From NCBI GenBank assembly GCA_026394095.1, contig JAPKYY010000916.1, positions 1 to 6,278 of the forward strand: DNA of 6,278 nt. Direction: 5' to 3'. Below, in pieces: positions 1 through 6,278 of the stretch. The stretch comes from Acidobacteriota bacterium. GTDB lineage: Bacteria > Acidobacteriota > Terriglobia > Bryobacterales > Bryobacteraceae. A program made the translations under genes and the position numbers. Positions within the stretch are counted from its first letter, which is position 1. Each line of letters opens with the position of its first letter. A model generated the notes under the pieces. That model was given only the letters and a program-made list of their open reading frames with translations. It was not told where the DNA came from and searched no databases.

Positions 1-1906
1 TGCCGGGAACAGTGTAGTTAAGGATGCGGCGGCCATTGACCTGTGCGCCGTTAGAGACGAGCGAGAGGCTGGGGGAATCGTAGAAGAGACCGTAGCCGGC
101 GCGGATCACGGTTTTGCCGTCTTTGAAGGGTGAGTAGCTGAGGCCGATGCGCGGGGCGATGTTGTTTCTGTCGGTGTTGATGTTACGAGAGAGTGCGAAG
201 GGGGCCTGGTTGTCGAGGACAGGGAAGAGGATCAACTCGTAGCGGACGCCGAGATTGAGGGTGAGGCGGGAGTTGATGCGGTATTCGTCCTGGGCGAAGA
301 AGTTGACGAAGTGGAAGCGGAGGGTGACTTCGTTTTGACCGATGTCCTGGGAGAGCTGGGTGTAGGTGTAGGGCCGGTTGGTGGCGGGATCGATGACGTT
401 GCGCGTGGTGTTGAGGTATTGATCAAGAGGCGTAACGGCAGGGCGGACGCCGGTAACGGCGGCGAGGCCGTTGAAGCTGAAGACGCGAGTGAGGGCGCTG
501 AGGACGTCGAAATTGGTGGTCTGGTAATCGATGCCTGCTTTGAGTGTGTGGCGGCCTTTGGTCCAGGAGAGATTGTTGATGAACTGGGTTGAGGATTCAA
601 CTGAACCGGAGCCGGCGAGGGGATTGACGCCGAAGTTGGCGACGTTGTTGATGTTGATCTGAGCGCCGTTGGCGGTGCCTTGGGCGTAGGGGAGACGGGT
701 TTCGGCACGGCGGTTGATGCCGAAACGGAATTCGTTCAAAATGTTTGGACTGATCACGGTGGCGAGTTGGGCTGCGCCGCCGTTCATGCGGTCTTCAAAG
801 CTGAGACTGCGGCCGATGGTGGTGAGGCCGCCTCCGCCTCCGGGTTGGTCGTTGGTGAAGCGGTTGTAGCGGATGAAGCCGGAGTTCTTGTCGTTGAGCT
901 TGTAGTTGAGTTTGGCGGAGGGAGTGTGGAAGGTTTCGCCGAAGGTGGAGTTGCCGAGGTCGCTGGCCGGGAGATTGAGGGCCGAGACGACCGAGGGAAG
1001 GATGGTGACGGGCTGGGGTTGTTTGAGCGGGTTAAATTCGTCGTTGATGAAGAACCAGAGGCGGTCTTTTTTGAGGGGCCCAGCGAAGTTGCCGGAGACC
1101 ATGTACCAGGATTGGTCTGCTTTGACGGCGGCGAGGGGAGCGCGGGCGGTGGTTTCGTTGGGACGGTAAAGACCCATGCCGCCGCCGTGGAACTGGTTGG
1201 TGCCGGATCTTGAGACTACGTTGATGACGCCGCCGGCGGCGCGGCCGAATTCTGCGGAGTAAGCACCGGAGATGACTTGCATTTCCTGGACGGATTCTGG
1301 TGTGGAGATGACGAGGCGGATTTGACGGGAGTTGCGGCGGGCGGTGTTGTCGAGGCCGTCGACGGTCCAGGTGGAACGGTTGCTGCCGCCGAAGGTGAAC
1401 TGGGTGGTGCCGAAGCCGGTGGAGGGGATGCCCTTGACACCGGGGCCGAGGAGGTGGAAGTTATAGACGTTGCGGGAGGTGATAGGGAGAGAGCGGACTT
1501 CTTTTTCGCCGAGGACTTCCTGCTGGGCGAGCTTGCCCGGGTCGACGATGGCGGCGTCGGCGGTGACGGTGACACTTTCGGTTGTCCCTCCGACCTTGAG
1601 GGAGACGTCGATGCGGGCTTGCTTGCCTACCGAGAGGAGGATGCCGGACTGTTTGAAATCGGAGAAGCCGGTTGCCGAGACGCGGAGATCGTATTCACCA
1701 ACTTTGAGAAGGGGGAAGCGATAGTAGCCTTCGTTGTTGGTTGTCGTGCTGAGTTCGACGTTGGTTAGGACGTTGCGGGCGGCAACTTGGGCGGCGGCGA
1801 TGCGGGCGCCAGAGGCGTCCTGGATGTAGCCGTCCATGGCGGCGTCTGAGGCGTTGGACTGTGCGAACACACTTGTGGCGGCGAGGAGCAAGACTAGAAA
1901 GCGCAT
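1..1906 (-). CDS. TonB-dependent receptor with N-terminal carboxypeptidase-regulatory-like domain (partial, C-terminus missing)
   Basis: Outer-membrane receptor of the Oar/SusC-like type, expected to import a ligand with TonB energy; the ligand is unknown. Reading from the ATG at 1906, 635 codons are open to the left edge. Residues 1-15 form a signal peptide (MRFLVLLLAATSVFA, then Q). Residues about 24-103 are a carboxypeptidase-regulatory-like beta-sandwich (DASGA, NNEGYYRF, GEYDLRVSATGF). ESVTVTA at 110-116 resembles a TonB box. The plug domain follows (TVDGLDN, then YSAEFGRAAGGVINVVSRSG near 215-233), and the rest is beta-barrel, including FAQDEYRINSRLTLNLGVRYE. Family members are usually about 1000-1200 residues, so roughly 400 or more lie outside the window. 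An in-frame TAA at 1921-1919, five codons upstream, rules out an earlier start. No good Shine-Dalgarno precedes the ATG. Family assignment is firm; substrate is not known. Confidence 0.94.
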   Translation of the reverse strand, partial: MRFLVLLLAATSVFAQSNASDAAMDGYIQDASGARIAAAQVAARNVLTNVELSTTTNNEGYYRFPLLKVGEYDLRVSATGFSDFKQSGILLSVGKQARIDVSLKVGGTTESVTVTADAAIVDPGKLAQQEVLGEKEVRSLPITSRNVYNFHLLGPGVKGIPSTGFGTTQFTFGGSNRSTWTVDGLDNTARRNSRQIRLVISTPESVQEMQVISGAYSAEFGRAAGGVINVVSRSGTNQFHGGGMGLYRPNETTARAPLAAVKADQSWYMVSGNFAGPLKKDRLWFFINDEFNPLKQPQPVTILPSVVSALNLPASDLGNSTFGETFHTPSAKLNYKLNDKNSGFIRYNRFTNDQPGGGGGLTTIGRSLSFEDRMNGGAAQLATVISPNILNEFRFGINRRAETRLPYAQGTANGAQININNVANFGVNPLAGSGSVESSTQFINNLSWTKGRHTLKAGIDYQTTNFDVLSALTRVFSFNGLAAVTGVRPAVTPLDQYLNTTRNVIDPATNRPYTYTQLSQDIGQNEVTLRFHFVNFFAQDEYRINSRLTLNLGVRYELILFPVLDNQAPFALSRNINTDRNNIAPRIGLSYSPFKDGKTVIRAGYGLFYDSPSLSLVSNGAQVNGRRILNYTVPG

Positions 1907-1983
1907 GTAGCTTTGAGGTTAGGAGGCGGGTGTTAAAGGGAGATGAACGGTGTGTGACGTTGTGGTTAGAAGGCTAGCGAATC

Positions 1984-2000
1984 ATCCTGGCGGCCAGGAT
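1984..2000. repeat. Perfect 7-bp inverted repeat in the gap between the small ORF and the receptor gene
   Basis: ATCCTGG, a CGG spacer, then CCAGGAT: two perfect 7-base arms around 3 bases, 20 bases past the stop of the small ORF and about 78 bases before the receptor start. On the minus strand it is not followed by a run of T, so it does not look like a classical intrinsic terminator. It could be a regulator-binding site for the receptor gene or a weak RNA hairpin after the hydrolase transcript. Apart from this, the 113-bp gap shows no promoter I can defend. Confidence 0.45.
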
Positions 2001-2019
2001 CGATCGGTGCCTATAGACT

Positions 2020-2205
2020 TCACTTGTTGGGCGGAAATGGTTGAGGCTCGGGATTGGATGCCTCGCTAAAGAGCGCATCGAGCTTCCCCGCTATTGAATC
2101 TGAATCTAAATCACGATCCCAACGGGATTGATCCTGCTCGTGCACCCATTGTGAAAGTTTCTTGATCGCTCGCTCAATTTGTTCCATTGCAGACATTGCT
2201 CTCAT
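2020..2205 (-). CDS. Small hypothetical protein (61 aa), translationally coupled to the upstream hydrolase
   Basis: A 61-residue acidic, soluble-looking protein with no signal peptide or membrane segment. The N-terminal half (MEQIERAIKKLSQWVHEQ) looks helical and amphipathic. The middle reads RWDRDLDSDSIAGKLDALF, and the tail is proline-rich (NPEPQPFPPNK). From memory, a W..D...D..AGKLD.L..EA pattern recurs in short bacterial proteins of unknown function, some labelled antitoxin-like; I could not check this, and no toxin gene is adjacent. The ATG at 2205 lies one base after the hydrolase TAA (2209-2207), which favours coupled translation by terminating ribosomes. In-frame ATGs at 2196 and 2187 are alternatives, and 2196 has a weak GAGAG ahead of it. 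The frame is open further upstream, but that part is out-of-frame hydrolase coding sequence and is probably not translated. Function unknown. Confidence 0.6.
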   Translation of the reverse strand: MRAMSAMEQIERAIKKLSQWVHEQDQSRWDRDLDSDSIAGKLDALFSEASNPEPQPFPPNK

Positions 2206-2206
2206 C

Positions 2207-4036
2207 TTACGGGATGACCGGGAGGATGATGTGTGAGGGGTGTTGGGGGTCCAGATATATGGTGTTGGTGGCGATGCGGGTGCTTCTGTTGTTGTTGAGG
2301 GGCTCGCCTGTGTTTGGGTTGATGTCGAAGCGGGGAAAGTTGGAGCTTGAGATGTCGAGGCGGATGCGGTGGCCTTTCTTGAAGACCAAGGATGTTGGGT
2401 ACATCTCAATCGTGTACTCGGCAGGCTGGTTGGGCTTAAGGAGGGTTTGCTTTGTGAGGGTTTCGCGGTAGCGGGCTCGGATGATGCTGTCGCCGATGTT
2501 GAGGTCGACGCCGGCGGGGAAGTCTTTGCTCGGTGGGTAGACGTCGATGAGCTTTGCGGTGAAGTCCGTATCCGGGCCGTCAGATGAGGCCCAGAGCTTG
2601 ACTACGAGGCGGCCGGTGACTTCGATGTCTTTGTCGAGTACCGGAGTTTGGAAGACTACGATGTCGTTGCGGGAAGATAGCGGCTTGTCGTCTTTACAGA
2701 GCCAGAAGCCGGTGCGGCACTTCTGGTCGGCTGCGCCCTGGAACATGAGGGTGCCTTGCGAGGAGACATTGCCGCCGAGGGTGGGGACAGGGTTGGCCGG
2801 GTCTGCCTGATAGGAGATGGGCGGGTTGTTTGATGGCTTCGCTTGGGTAAGTTCGTTTTTCGAGTTGAGGTAAAAGGGCGTGTACTTTGTGCGGGCTAGC
2901 GGCCATTCGTTCTCGGTTCGCCACTGGCCACCAACGAAGATTCGGCCTTCGGGGGTTTTGTGGGCATCGCCGCCACCCATGACGTAGATGCGGACGGGTG
3001 GTTCTTTGTCGACGCCGTTGTCGATGTTTTTGAGCCAGCGGTCGTACCAGTGGATGTGGAAGGCGTTGAGATCGAGTGAGGCGTCGGGGGTGAATTGAGC
3101 CATGCCGGCGTGATCGAGGTTTTCTGAGCTGTGGATCCAGGGGCCTACGATCAGGCGCTGGAGGCTCTTTTTTGCTTTGGTGAGTTCGATGAAGTTGAGG
3201 TTGGCGACGGAGGTGCCCCAGGAGTCGTACCAGCCGGTGGTGTGATAGGCGGGAACGTCTTTGTATTCCTTGAGATGGTCGATGACGCTCGAGCCGTGGT
3301 CTTGCCAGAACTTGTCGTTATCGCTGTGGCTCATGGCTTCGATGAGCCAGGATTCGTAGTCGGGGGCGAACTTGAGGGGAGTGGTGCCGGAGCGGAGTGG
3401 GAGGGCGCGGACGTATTGCTGGACTTGATTGCCAAAGTCGGCGAGGGCTTGGGCGGCCTGGGGGTCTGTGGTGGCTCGTTTGGCTGCGGGCATGGCGAGG
3501 GAGGTGCCTGCGGCGTTGCCGAGGGTTGCGACCCAGTTGAACCAGCGGAGTTCAAAGGCTCCGTTGTGGCGCATGCCGTAGCGGCCGAAGTTGGTCATGG
3601 CGTTGCGGGGGATCATGGCCTTGATGTTGGGGGCGTTCGCGATGGCTATGGCGTGTTGGGTGGCTCCGCCGTAGGAGGAGCCGAAGGTGCCGATGTTGCC
3701 GTCGCACCACGCTTGTTCGCCGATCCATTTGGCAGTGTCGAAGCCGTCGTTTGGATCGTCTTTGATCGGGATCCAGTGGCCTTCAGAGTCATAGCGGCCA
3801 CGGACGTCCTGGATGACGACGGCGTATCCGGCGGCATTCATTGCTTTGCTGAAGGCGTTGGCACCGCGGCCCTTGCTGTAGGGGGTTCTGCCGAGGAGAA
3901 CCGGGAATTTACCCTCGCTTTTGGGCAGGTAGATGTCGGTAGCGAGTTTGATGCCGTCTCGCATGGGAACCATCTGGGTGGTTTGGGCAATAGCGGCAAA
4001 AGCGAGGATCAGGAGCAGGGTGGCGCGGCGCAGCAT
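2207..4036 (-). CDS. CocE/NonD family hydrolase (peptidase S15 / X-Pro dipeptidyl-peptidase-like), exported
   Basis: A 609-residue serine hydrolase of the alpha/beta fold that cleaves acyl esters or amides; known relatives include cocaine esterase, alpha-amino-acid ester hydrolases and glutaryl-7-ACA acylases. Residues 1-17 are a signal peptide (MLRRATLLLILAFAAIA, then Q), so it probably acts in the periplasm. The entry motif MRDGIKLATDIYLP (25-38) and the QDVRGRYDSEG segment (76-86) are typical. The predicted triad is Ser121 in GSSYGG, Asp271 in GWYDSW and His302 in GPWIHS. The C-terminal jelly-roll domain runs from about 370 to the end (TGRLVVKLWASSDGPDTDF, GHRIRLDISSSNFPRFDINPN). The length fits the family and the gene looks intact. 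The ATG at 4036 is chosen because it begins a clean signal peptide; a TTG at 4072 would add 12 residues and overlap the divergent gene. No strong Shine-Dalgarno is seen. The natural substrate cannot be deduced. Confidence 0.95.
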   Translation of the reverse strand: MLRRATLLLILAFAAIAQTTQMVPMRDGIKLATDIYLPKSEGKFPVLLGRTPYSKGRGANAFSKAMNAAGYAVVIQDVRGRYDSEGHWIPIKDDPNDGFDTAKWIGEQAWCDGNIGTFGSSYGGATQHAIAIANAPNIKAMIPRNAMTNFGRYGMRHNGAFELRWFNWVATLGNAAGTSLAMPAAKRATTDPQAAQALADFGNQVQQYVRALPLRSGTTPLKFAPDYESWLIEAMSHSDNDKFWQDHGSSVIDHLKEYKDVPAYHTTGWYDSWGTSVANLNFIELTKAKKSLQRLIVGPWIHSSENLDHAGMAQFTPDASLDLNAFHIHWYDRWLKNIDNGVDKEPPVRIYVMGGGDAHKTPEGRIFVGGQWRTENEWPLARTKYTPFYLNSKNELTQAKPSNNPPISYQADPANPVPTLGGNVSSQGTLMFQGAADQKCRTGFWLCKDDKPLSSRNDIVVFQTPVLDKDIEVTGRLVVKLWASSDGPDTDFTAKLIDVYPPSKDFPAGVDLNIGDSIIRARYRETLTKQTLLKPNQPAEYTIEMYPTSLVFKKGHRIRLDISSSNFPRFDINPNTGEPLNNNRSTRIATNTIYLDPQHPSHIILPVIP

Positions 4037-4057
4037 AGAGTGATGCCACAATAACAG

Positions 4058-4064
4058 AAAGGAG
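4058..4064 (+). promoter_or_regulatory. Ribosome binding site for the IorA-like gene
   Basis: AAAGGAG lies 7 bases before the ATG at 4072, an ideal distance. It decides the start: a TTG at 4066 would be only one base from the site, and the in-frame ATG at 4084 would be too far away. It is the only strong Shine-Dalgarno seen ahead of any gene in this window. Confidence 0.85.
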
Positions 4065-4071
4065 TTTGCCA

Positions 4072-4563
4072 ATGGCCATAGCGATGACGCTGAACGGGAA
4101 GCCCGTTAGTGTTGAAGTCCCTGCGAACATGCCACTGTTGTGGGTGTTACGCGATGAGTTGGAGATGTGCGGCACGAAGTTTGGGTGTGGTGCCGGACAA
4201 TGCGGTGCTTGTACCGTACATCAGGATGGGGTGCCGATTCGCTCGTGCCTGACGCCGGTGTCGTCGGTGGCTGGTAAGAAGATCACAACCATTGAAGGGC
4301 TGTCGCCTGAGGGGGCACATGCGCTGCAGAAGGCGTGGATGGAAATGGATGTACCGCAGTGCGGTTACTGTCAGGCGGGTCAATTGATGACCGCGGCGGC
4401 GTTGCTTGCGAAGAACTCGAATCCGACCGATGCCGAGATCGAGAATGCTCTTGATGGAAATCTTTGCCGTTGTGGCACCTATACGCGTATCAAGAAGGCC
4501 GTGCATCTGGCCGCGCGTTTGATGCAGACCTCTAACGCTTCGGGGGCTAACAACAATGAATAG
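4072..4563 (+). CDS. (2Fe-2S)-binding small subunit of a xanthine dehydrogenase-family oxidoreductase (IorA/CoxS-like)
   Basis: A 163-residue iron-sulfur subunit that passes electrons from the molybdenum centre of the large subunit to an acceptor. The N-terminal plant-type ferredoxin domain (about 3-75) carries Cys39, Cys44, Cys47 and Cys59 (GCGAGQCGACTV, then RSC). The C-terminal helical [2Fe-2S] domain (about 80-152) carries Cys97, Cys100, Cys132 and Cys134 (QCGYCQAGQ and NLCRCGTY). All eight cluster ligands are present and the length is normal. It has no signal peptide of its own; in exported members of the family the small subunit travels with the Tat-signal-bearing large subunit. The last 8 bases overlap the next gene, so the two form an operon with coupled translation. 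The reading of the family is secure. Whether the substrate is a heterocycle (as in isoquinoline 1-oxidoreductase) or an aldehyde is not shown. Confidence 0.97.
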   Translation: MAIAMTLNGKPVSVEVPANMPLLWVLRDELEMCGTKFGCGAGQCGACTVHQDGVPIRSCLTPVSSVAGKKITTIEGLSPEGAHALQKAWMEMDVPQCGYCQAGQLMTAAALLAKNSNPTDAEIENALDGNLCRCGTYTRIKKAVHLAARLMQTSNASGANNNE

Positions 4564-6278
4564 CCGTCGTTTCTTTTTGAAGGTGTCGCTGCTGAGCGGC
4601 GGCGGAATGTTGATTGGTGGCCATGAGGCGCTGGCACAAGGGCCGCGCCGGGCACAGGCTCCGCTGGACCCGAATGCGTTTGTGAAGATTGCGCCGGATG
4701 GCATGGTTACGCTTACCGGCAAGAATCCGGAAATGGGCCAAGGTATCAAGACTGCGCTCCCGATGATTCTGGCTGAAGAACTCGACATCGATTGGAAGCT
4801 TGTGCGGGTAGTGCAGGGCGACCTTGATGAAGTGAAATTTGGATCGCAGTCCGCTGGCGGTAGCCGTTCTACTCCGAATAACTGGGATCTGTTGCGGCAG
4901 GTGGGTGCTACGGCGCGCCTGATGCTGGTGCAGGCCGGGGCGGCAAGCCTTGGTGTGCCAGTGGAAGAGTGTTCGACCGAGATGGGCCGCGTGCTGCACA
5001 AGGCCAGTGGCAAGAGCGTGAGCTACGGCGAGATTGCATCGAAGGCCGCTACGTTGCCGATGCCGAAGCCGGAACAGGTGAAGCCGAAGGATGCCAAGGA
5101 TTACAAGATCATCGGCAAGAGCATGCCAACGATTGATTTGCCGGCGATGGTGACCGGCAAGCCGATCTACAGTATCGACTTCAAGCTGCCGGGTATGCTG
5201 TTTGCGGTTTACGAGAAGTGCCCTGTTTATGGTGGCAAGGCCGTGAGCGCGAACCTCGATGAAATCAAGAAGATGCCGCGCGTGACTCATGCTTTTATCG
5301 TCGAAGGTAATGGCGATGTTACGAGCCTGGCGAGCGGTGTGGCGATTGTGGCTGAGAAGTGGTGGTATGCCAATGAAGCCCGCAAGAAGCTGAAAGTGGT
5401 TTGGGAAGAAGGCCCGACGGTTTCGCATACCAGCGTTGGTTATGACGCCAAGGCGAAAGAGTTGTTCGCGAGCAAGCCTGCGTTTGCCATTCGTAAGGAT
5501 GGGGATGTGGAAGCAGCTATCGCTGGCGGCGTGAAGAAAGTGGATGCGAAGTATCAGTATCCCTTTATCTCGCACGCACAGATGGAGCCGGGCAATTGCG
5601 CGGCACGCTTTGTGGACGGCAAGCTGGAAGTTTGGGCTCCGAGCCAGACTCCGGGACGCGGCCAGCAGATGGCGGCTAGTGCGCTGGGCCTGAAGCCGGC
5701 CGACATCACCGTGCACCAGTTGCGCACCGGTGGTGGCTTTGGTCGACGTCTTGCCAATGACTACATGATCGAGGCTGCGTGGATTGCGAAGCAGATTCCG
5801 GGTACGCCGATCAAGCTGTTGTGGACTCGCGAAGACGATATGCGCCATGACTTTTATCGCCCTGGTGGGTATCAGCATATGCGCGGAGCTGTGGACGCGA
5901 GCGGCAAGATTGTCGGTTGGCACGATCACTTTGTGAGCTTTGGTGAAGGCGAGAAGTTTGTGTCTTCGTCGAACATTTCACCGGGAGATTTCCCGGCGAA
6001 CTTTGTGCCGAACTTTGGGGTGGAAGCAACCCTGATTCCGACGAAGGTACCGACCGGGCCGCTGCGTGCGCCGAGGTCGAATTCGCTGGCATGGGTGATC
6101 CATTCCTTTATCGATGAGCTGGCTCATGCTGCTGGTAAGGATCCGGTGCAGTTCCGTCTGGACCTGCTGGGTGACCAGCCGGTGGTGGGCAAAGGCATGG
6201 AAGCTTATGATGCAGGACGCATGAAGGCTTGCTTGCAGTTGGTGGCCGAGAAGAGTGGCTGGGGCAAGCGCACGATGC
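4556..6278 (+). CDS. Molybdopterin-binding large subunit of a xanthine dehydrogenase-family oxidoreductase (IorB-like), Tat-exported, partial
   Basis: The catalytic subunit, expected to bind molybdopterin cytosine dinucleotide and hydroxylate an N-heterocycle or oxidise an aldehyde. The frame is open for 574 codons to the right edge. Residues 1-27 form a Tat signal (SRRFFLK at 3-9, a hydrophobic stretch, then ALA before Q28), so the folded enzyme is probably exported to the periplasm. EMGQG is at 59-63, a hammerhead-like segment (VTGKPIYSIDFKLPGMLF onwards) at about 200-290, GGGFGRR at 392-398, and PTGPLRAPRSNS around 500, followed by SFIDELAHAAGKDPVQFRL. IorB-type proteins are usually about 700-780 residues, so the C-terminus, including the region of the catalytic glutamate, is outside the window. 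The start overlaps the small-subunit gene by 8 bases. No FAD subunit lies upstream; a cytochrome c gene downstream would fit the family but cannot be seen. Substrate unknown. Confidence 0.96.
   Translation, partial: MNSRRFFLKVSLLSGGGMLIGGHEALAQGPRRAQAPLDPNAFVKIAPDGMVTLTGKNPEMGQGIKTALPMILAEELDIDWKLVRVVQGDLDEVKFGSQSAGGSRSTPNNWDLLRQVGATARLMLVQAGAASLGVPVEECSTEMGRVLHKASGKSVSYGEIASKAATLPMPKPEQVKPKDAKDYKIIGKSMPTIDLPAMVTGKPIYSIDFKLPGMLFAVYEKCPVYGGKAVSANLDEIKKMPRVTHAFIVEGNGDVTSLASGVAIVAEKWWYANEARKKLKVVWEEGPTVSHTSVGYDAKAKELFASKPAFAIRKDGDVEAAIAGGVKKVDAKYQYPFISHAQMEPGNCAARFVDGKLEVWAPSQTPGRGQQMAASALGLKPADITVHQLRTGGGFGRRLANDYMIEAAWIAKQIPGTPIKLLWTREDDMRHDFYRPGGYQHMRGAVDASGKIVGWHDHFVSFGEGEKFVSSSNISPGDFPANFVPNFGVEATLIPTKVPTGPLRAPRSNSLAWVIHSFIDELAHAAGKDPVQFRLDLLGDQPVVGKGMEAYDAGRMKACLQLVAEKSGWGKRTM

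Noticed and set aside
680..1768. Plus-strand open frames opposite the TonB-dependent receptor
   Set aside because: The translations are E/G/V/A-rich shadows. The minus strand here encodes a continuous receptor with plug and barrel signatures.
1984..2000. Inverted repeat as an intrinsic terminator
   Set aside because: No T-run follows the dyad in either direction and the stem is only 7 bp, so I list it as a repeat only.
2206..2409. N-terminal extension of the small ORF up to an ATG at 2409
   Set aside because: The extra residues are S/T/P-rich and lie out of frame inside the hydrolase C-terminal domain. The protein-like character begins only near 2205.
3131..4054. Long plus-strand open frame (307 codons) over the hydrolase gene
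   Set aside because: It lies entirely opposite a clear hydrolase with a complete catalytic triad. Its translation is a low-complexity G/V/A/E-rich shadow with no recognisable domain.
4066..4071. TTG start at 4066 for the iron-sulfur subunit
   Set aside because: It is one base from the Shine-Dalgarno sequence, too close for initiation; the ATG at 4072 is ideally spaced.
4037..4072. TTG start at 4072 adding 12 residues to the hydrolase
   Set aside because: It would place a His-containing stretch ahead of a clean signal peptide that begins at the ATG at 4036, and would overlap the divergent gene start.
4147..5013. Minus-strand open frame (288 codons) spanning both molybdenum-enzyme subunits
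   Set aside because: It crosses two real genes on the other strand and has no motif or plausible start context.
4547..5929. Long minus-strand open frame (460 codons) opposite the molybdopterin subunit
   Set aside because: It is antisense to a well-supported gene, and its R/H/L/A-rich translation shows no domain. The open frame results from codon bias on the opposite strand.

Overview
The base composition and gene content suggest a chromosomal segment of an Acidobacteriota-like bacterium, possibly of the Solibacter/Bryobacter type. The clues are moderately high GC, a long TonB-dependent receptor of the carboxypeptidase-regulatory-domain type, a secreted CocE/NonD-type hydrolase, and a Tat-exported two-subunit molybdenum hydroxylase. 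The taxon is inferred from family knowledge and not demonstrated.

Layout: two blocks of genes diverge from about position 4050. The left block is on the minus strand. Reading leftwards, it holds a CocE/NonD (peptidase S15-like) hydrolase (4036 to 2207), a 61-residue protein of unknown function that starts one base after the hydrolase stop (2205 to 2020), a 113-bp gap with one perfect inverted repeat, and the N-terminal 635 codons of a TonB-dependent receptor (1906 to the left edge, truncated). The right block is on the plus strand. It holds an IorA-like [2Fe-2S] subunit (4072-4563) and, overlapping it by 8 bases, an IorB-like molybdopterin-binding subunit (4556 to the right edge, truncated after 574 codons). 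The two blocks are separated by only 35 bp. There are no RNA genes, mobile elements or CRISPR arrays that I can support.

How the genes may work together: the receptor, the hydrolase and the molybdopterin subunit all carry export signals, so most of the products act in the outer membrane or periplasm. A reasonable inference is a locus for uptake and breakdown of an organic compound: the receptor admits it, the hydrolase cleaves an ester or amide bond, and the molybdenum enzyme hydroxylates or oxidises a heterocycle or aldehyde. The substrate cannot be read from the sequence, and the blocks may be unrelated neighbours.

The plus strand is visibly G-rich across the whole window. Sense codons of the minus-strand genes mostly end in C, and those of the plus-strand genes often end in G. 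This produces many long antisense open frames, which I treat as shadows. I do not see a clearly undescribed system. The least explained items are the coupled small protein, the compact divergent region and the inverted repeat.
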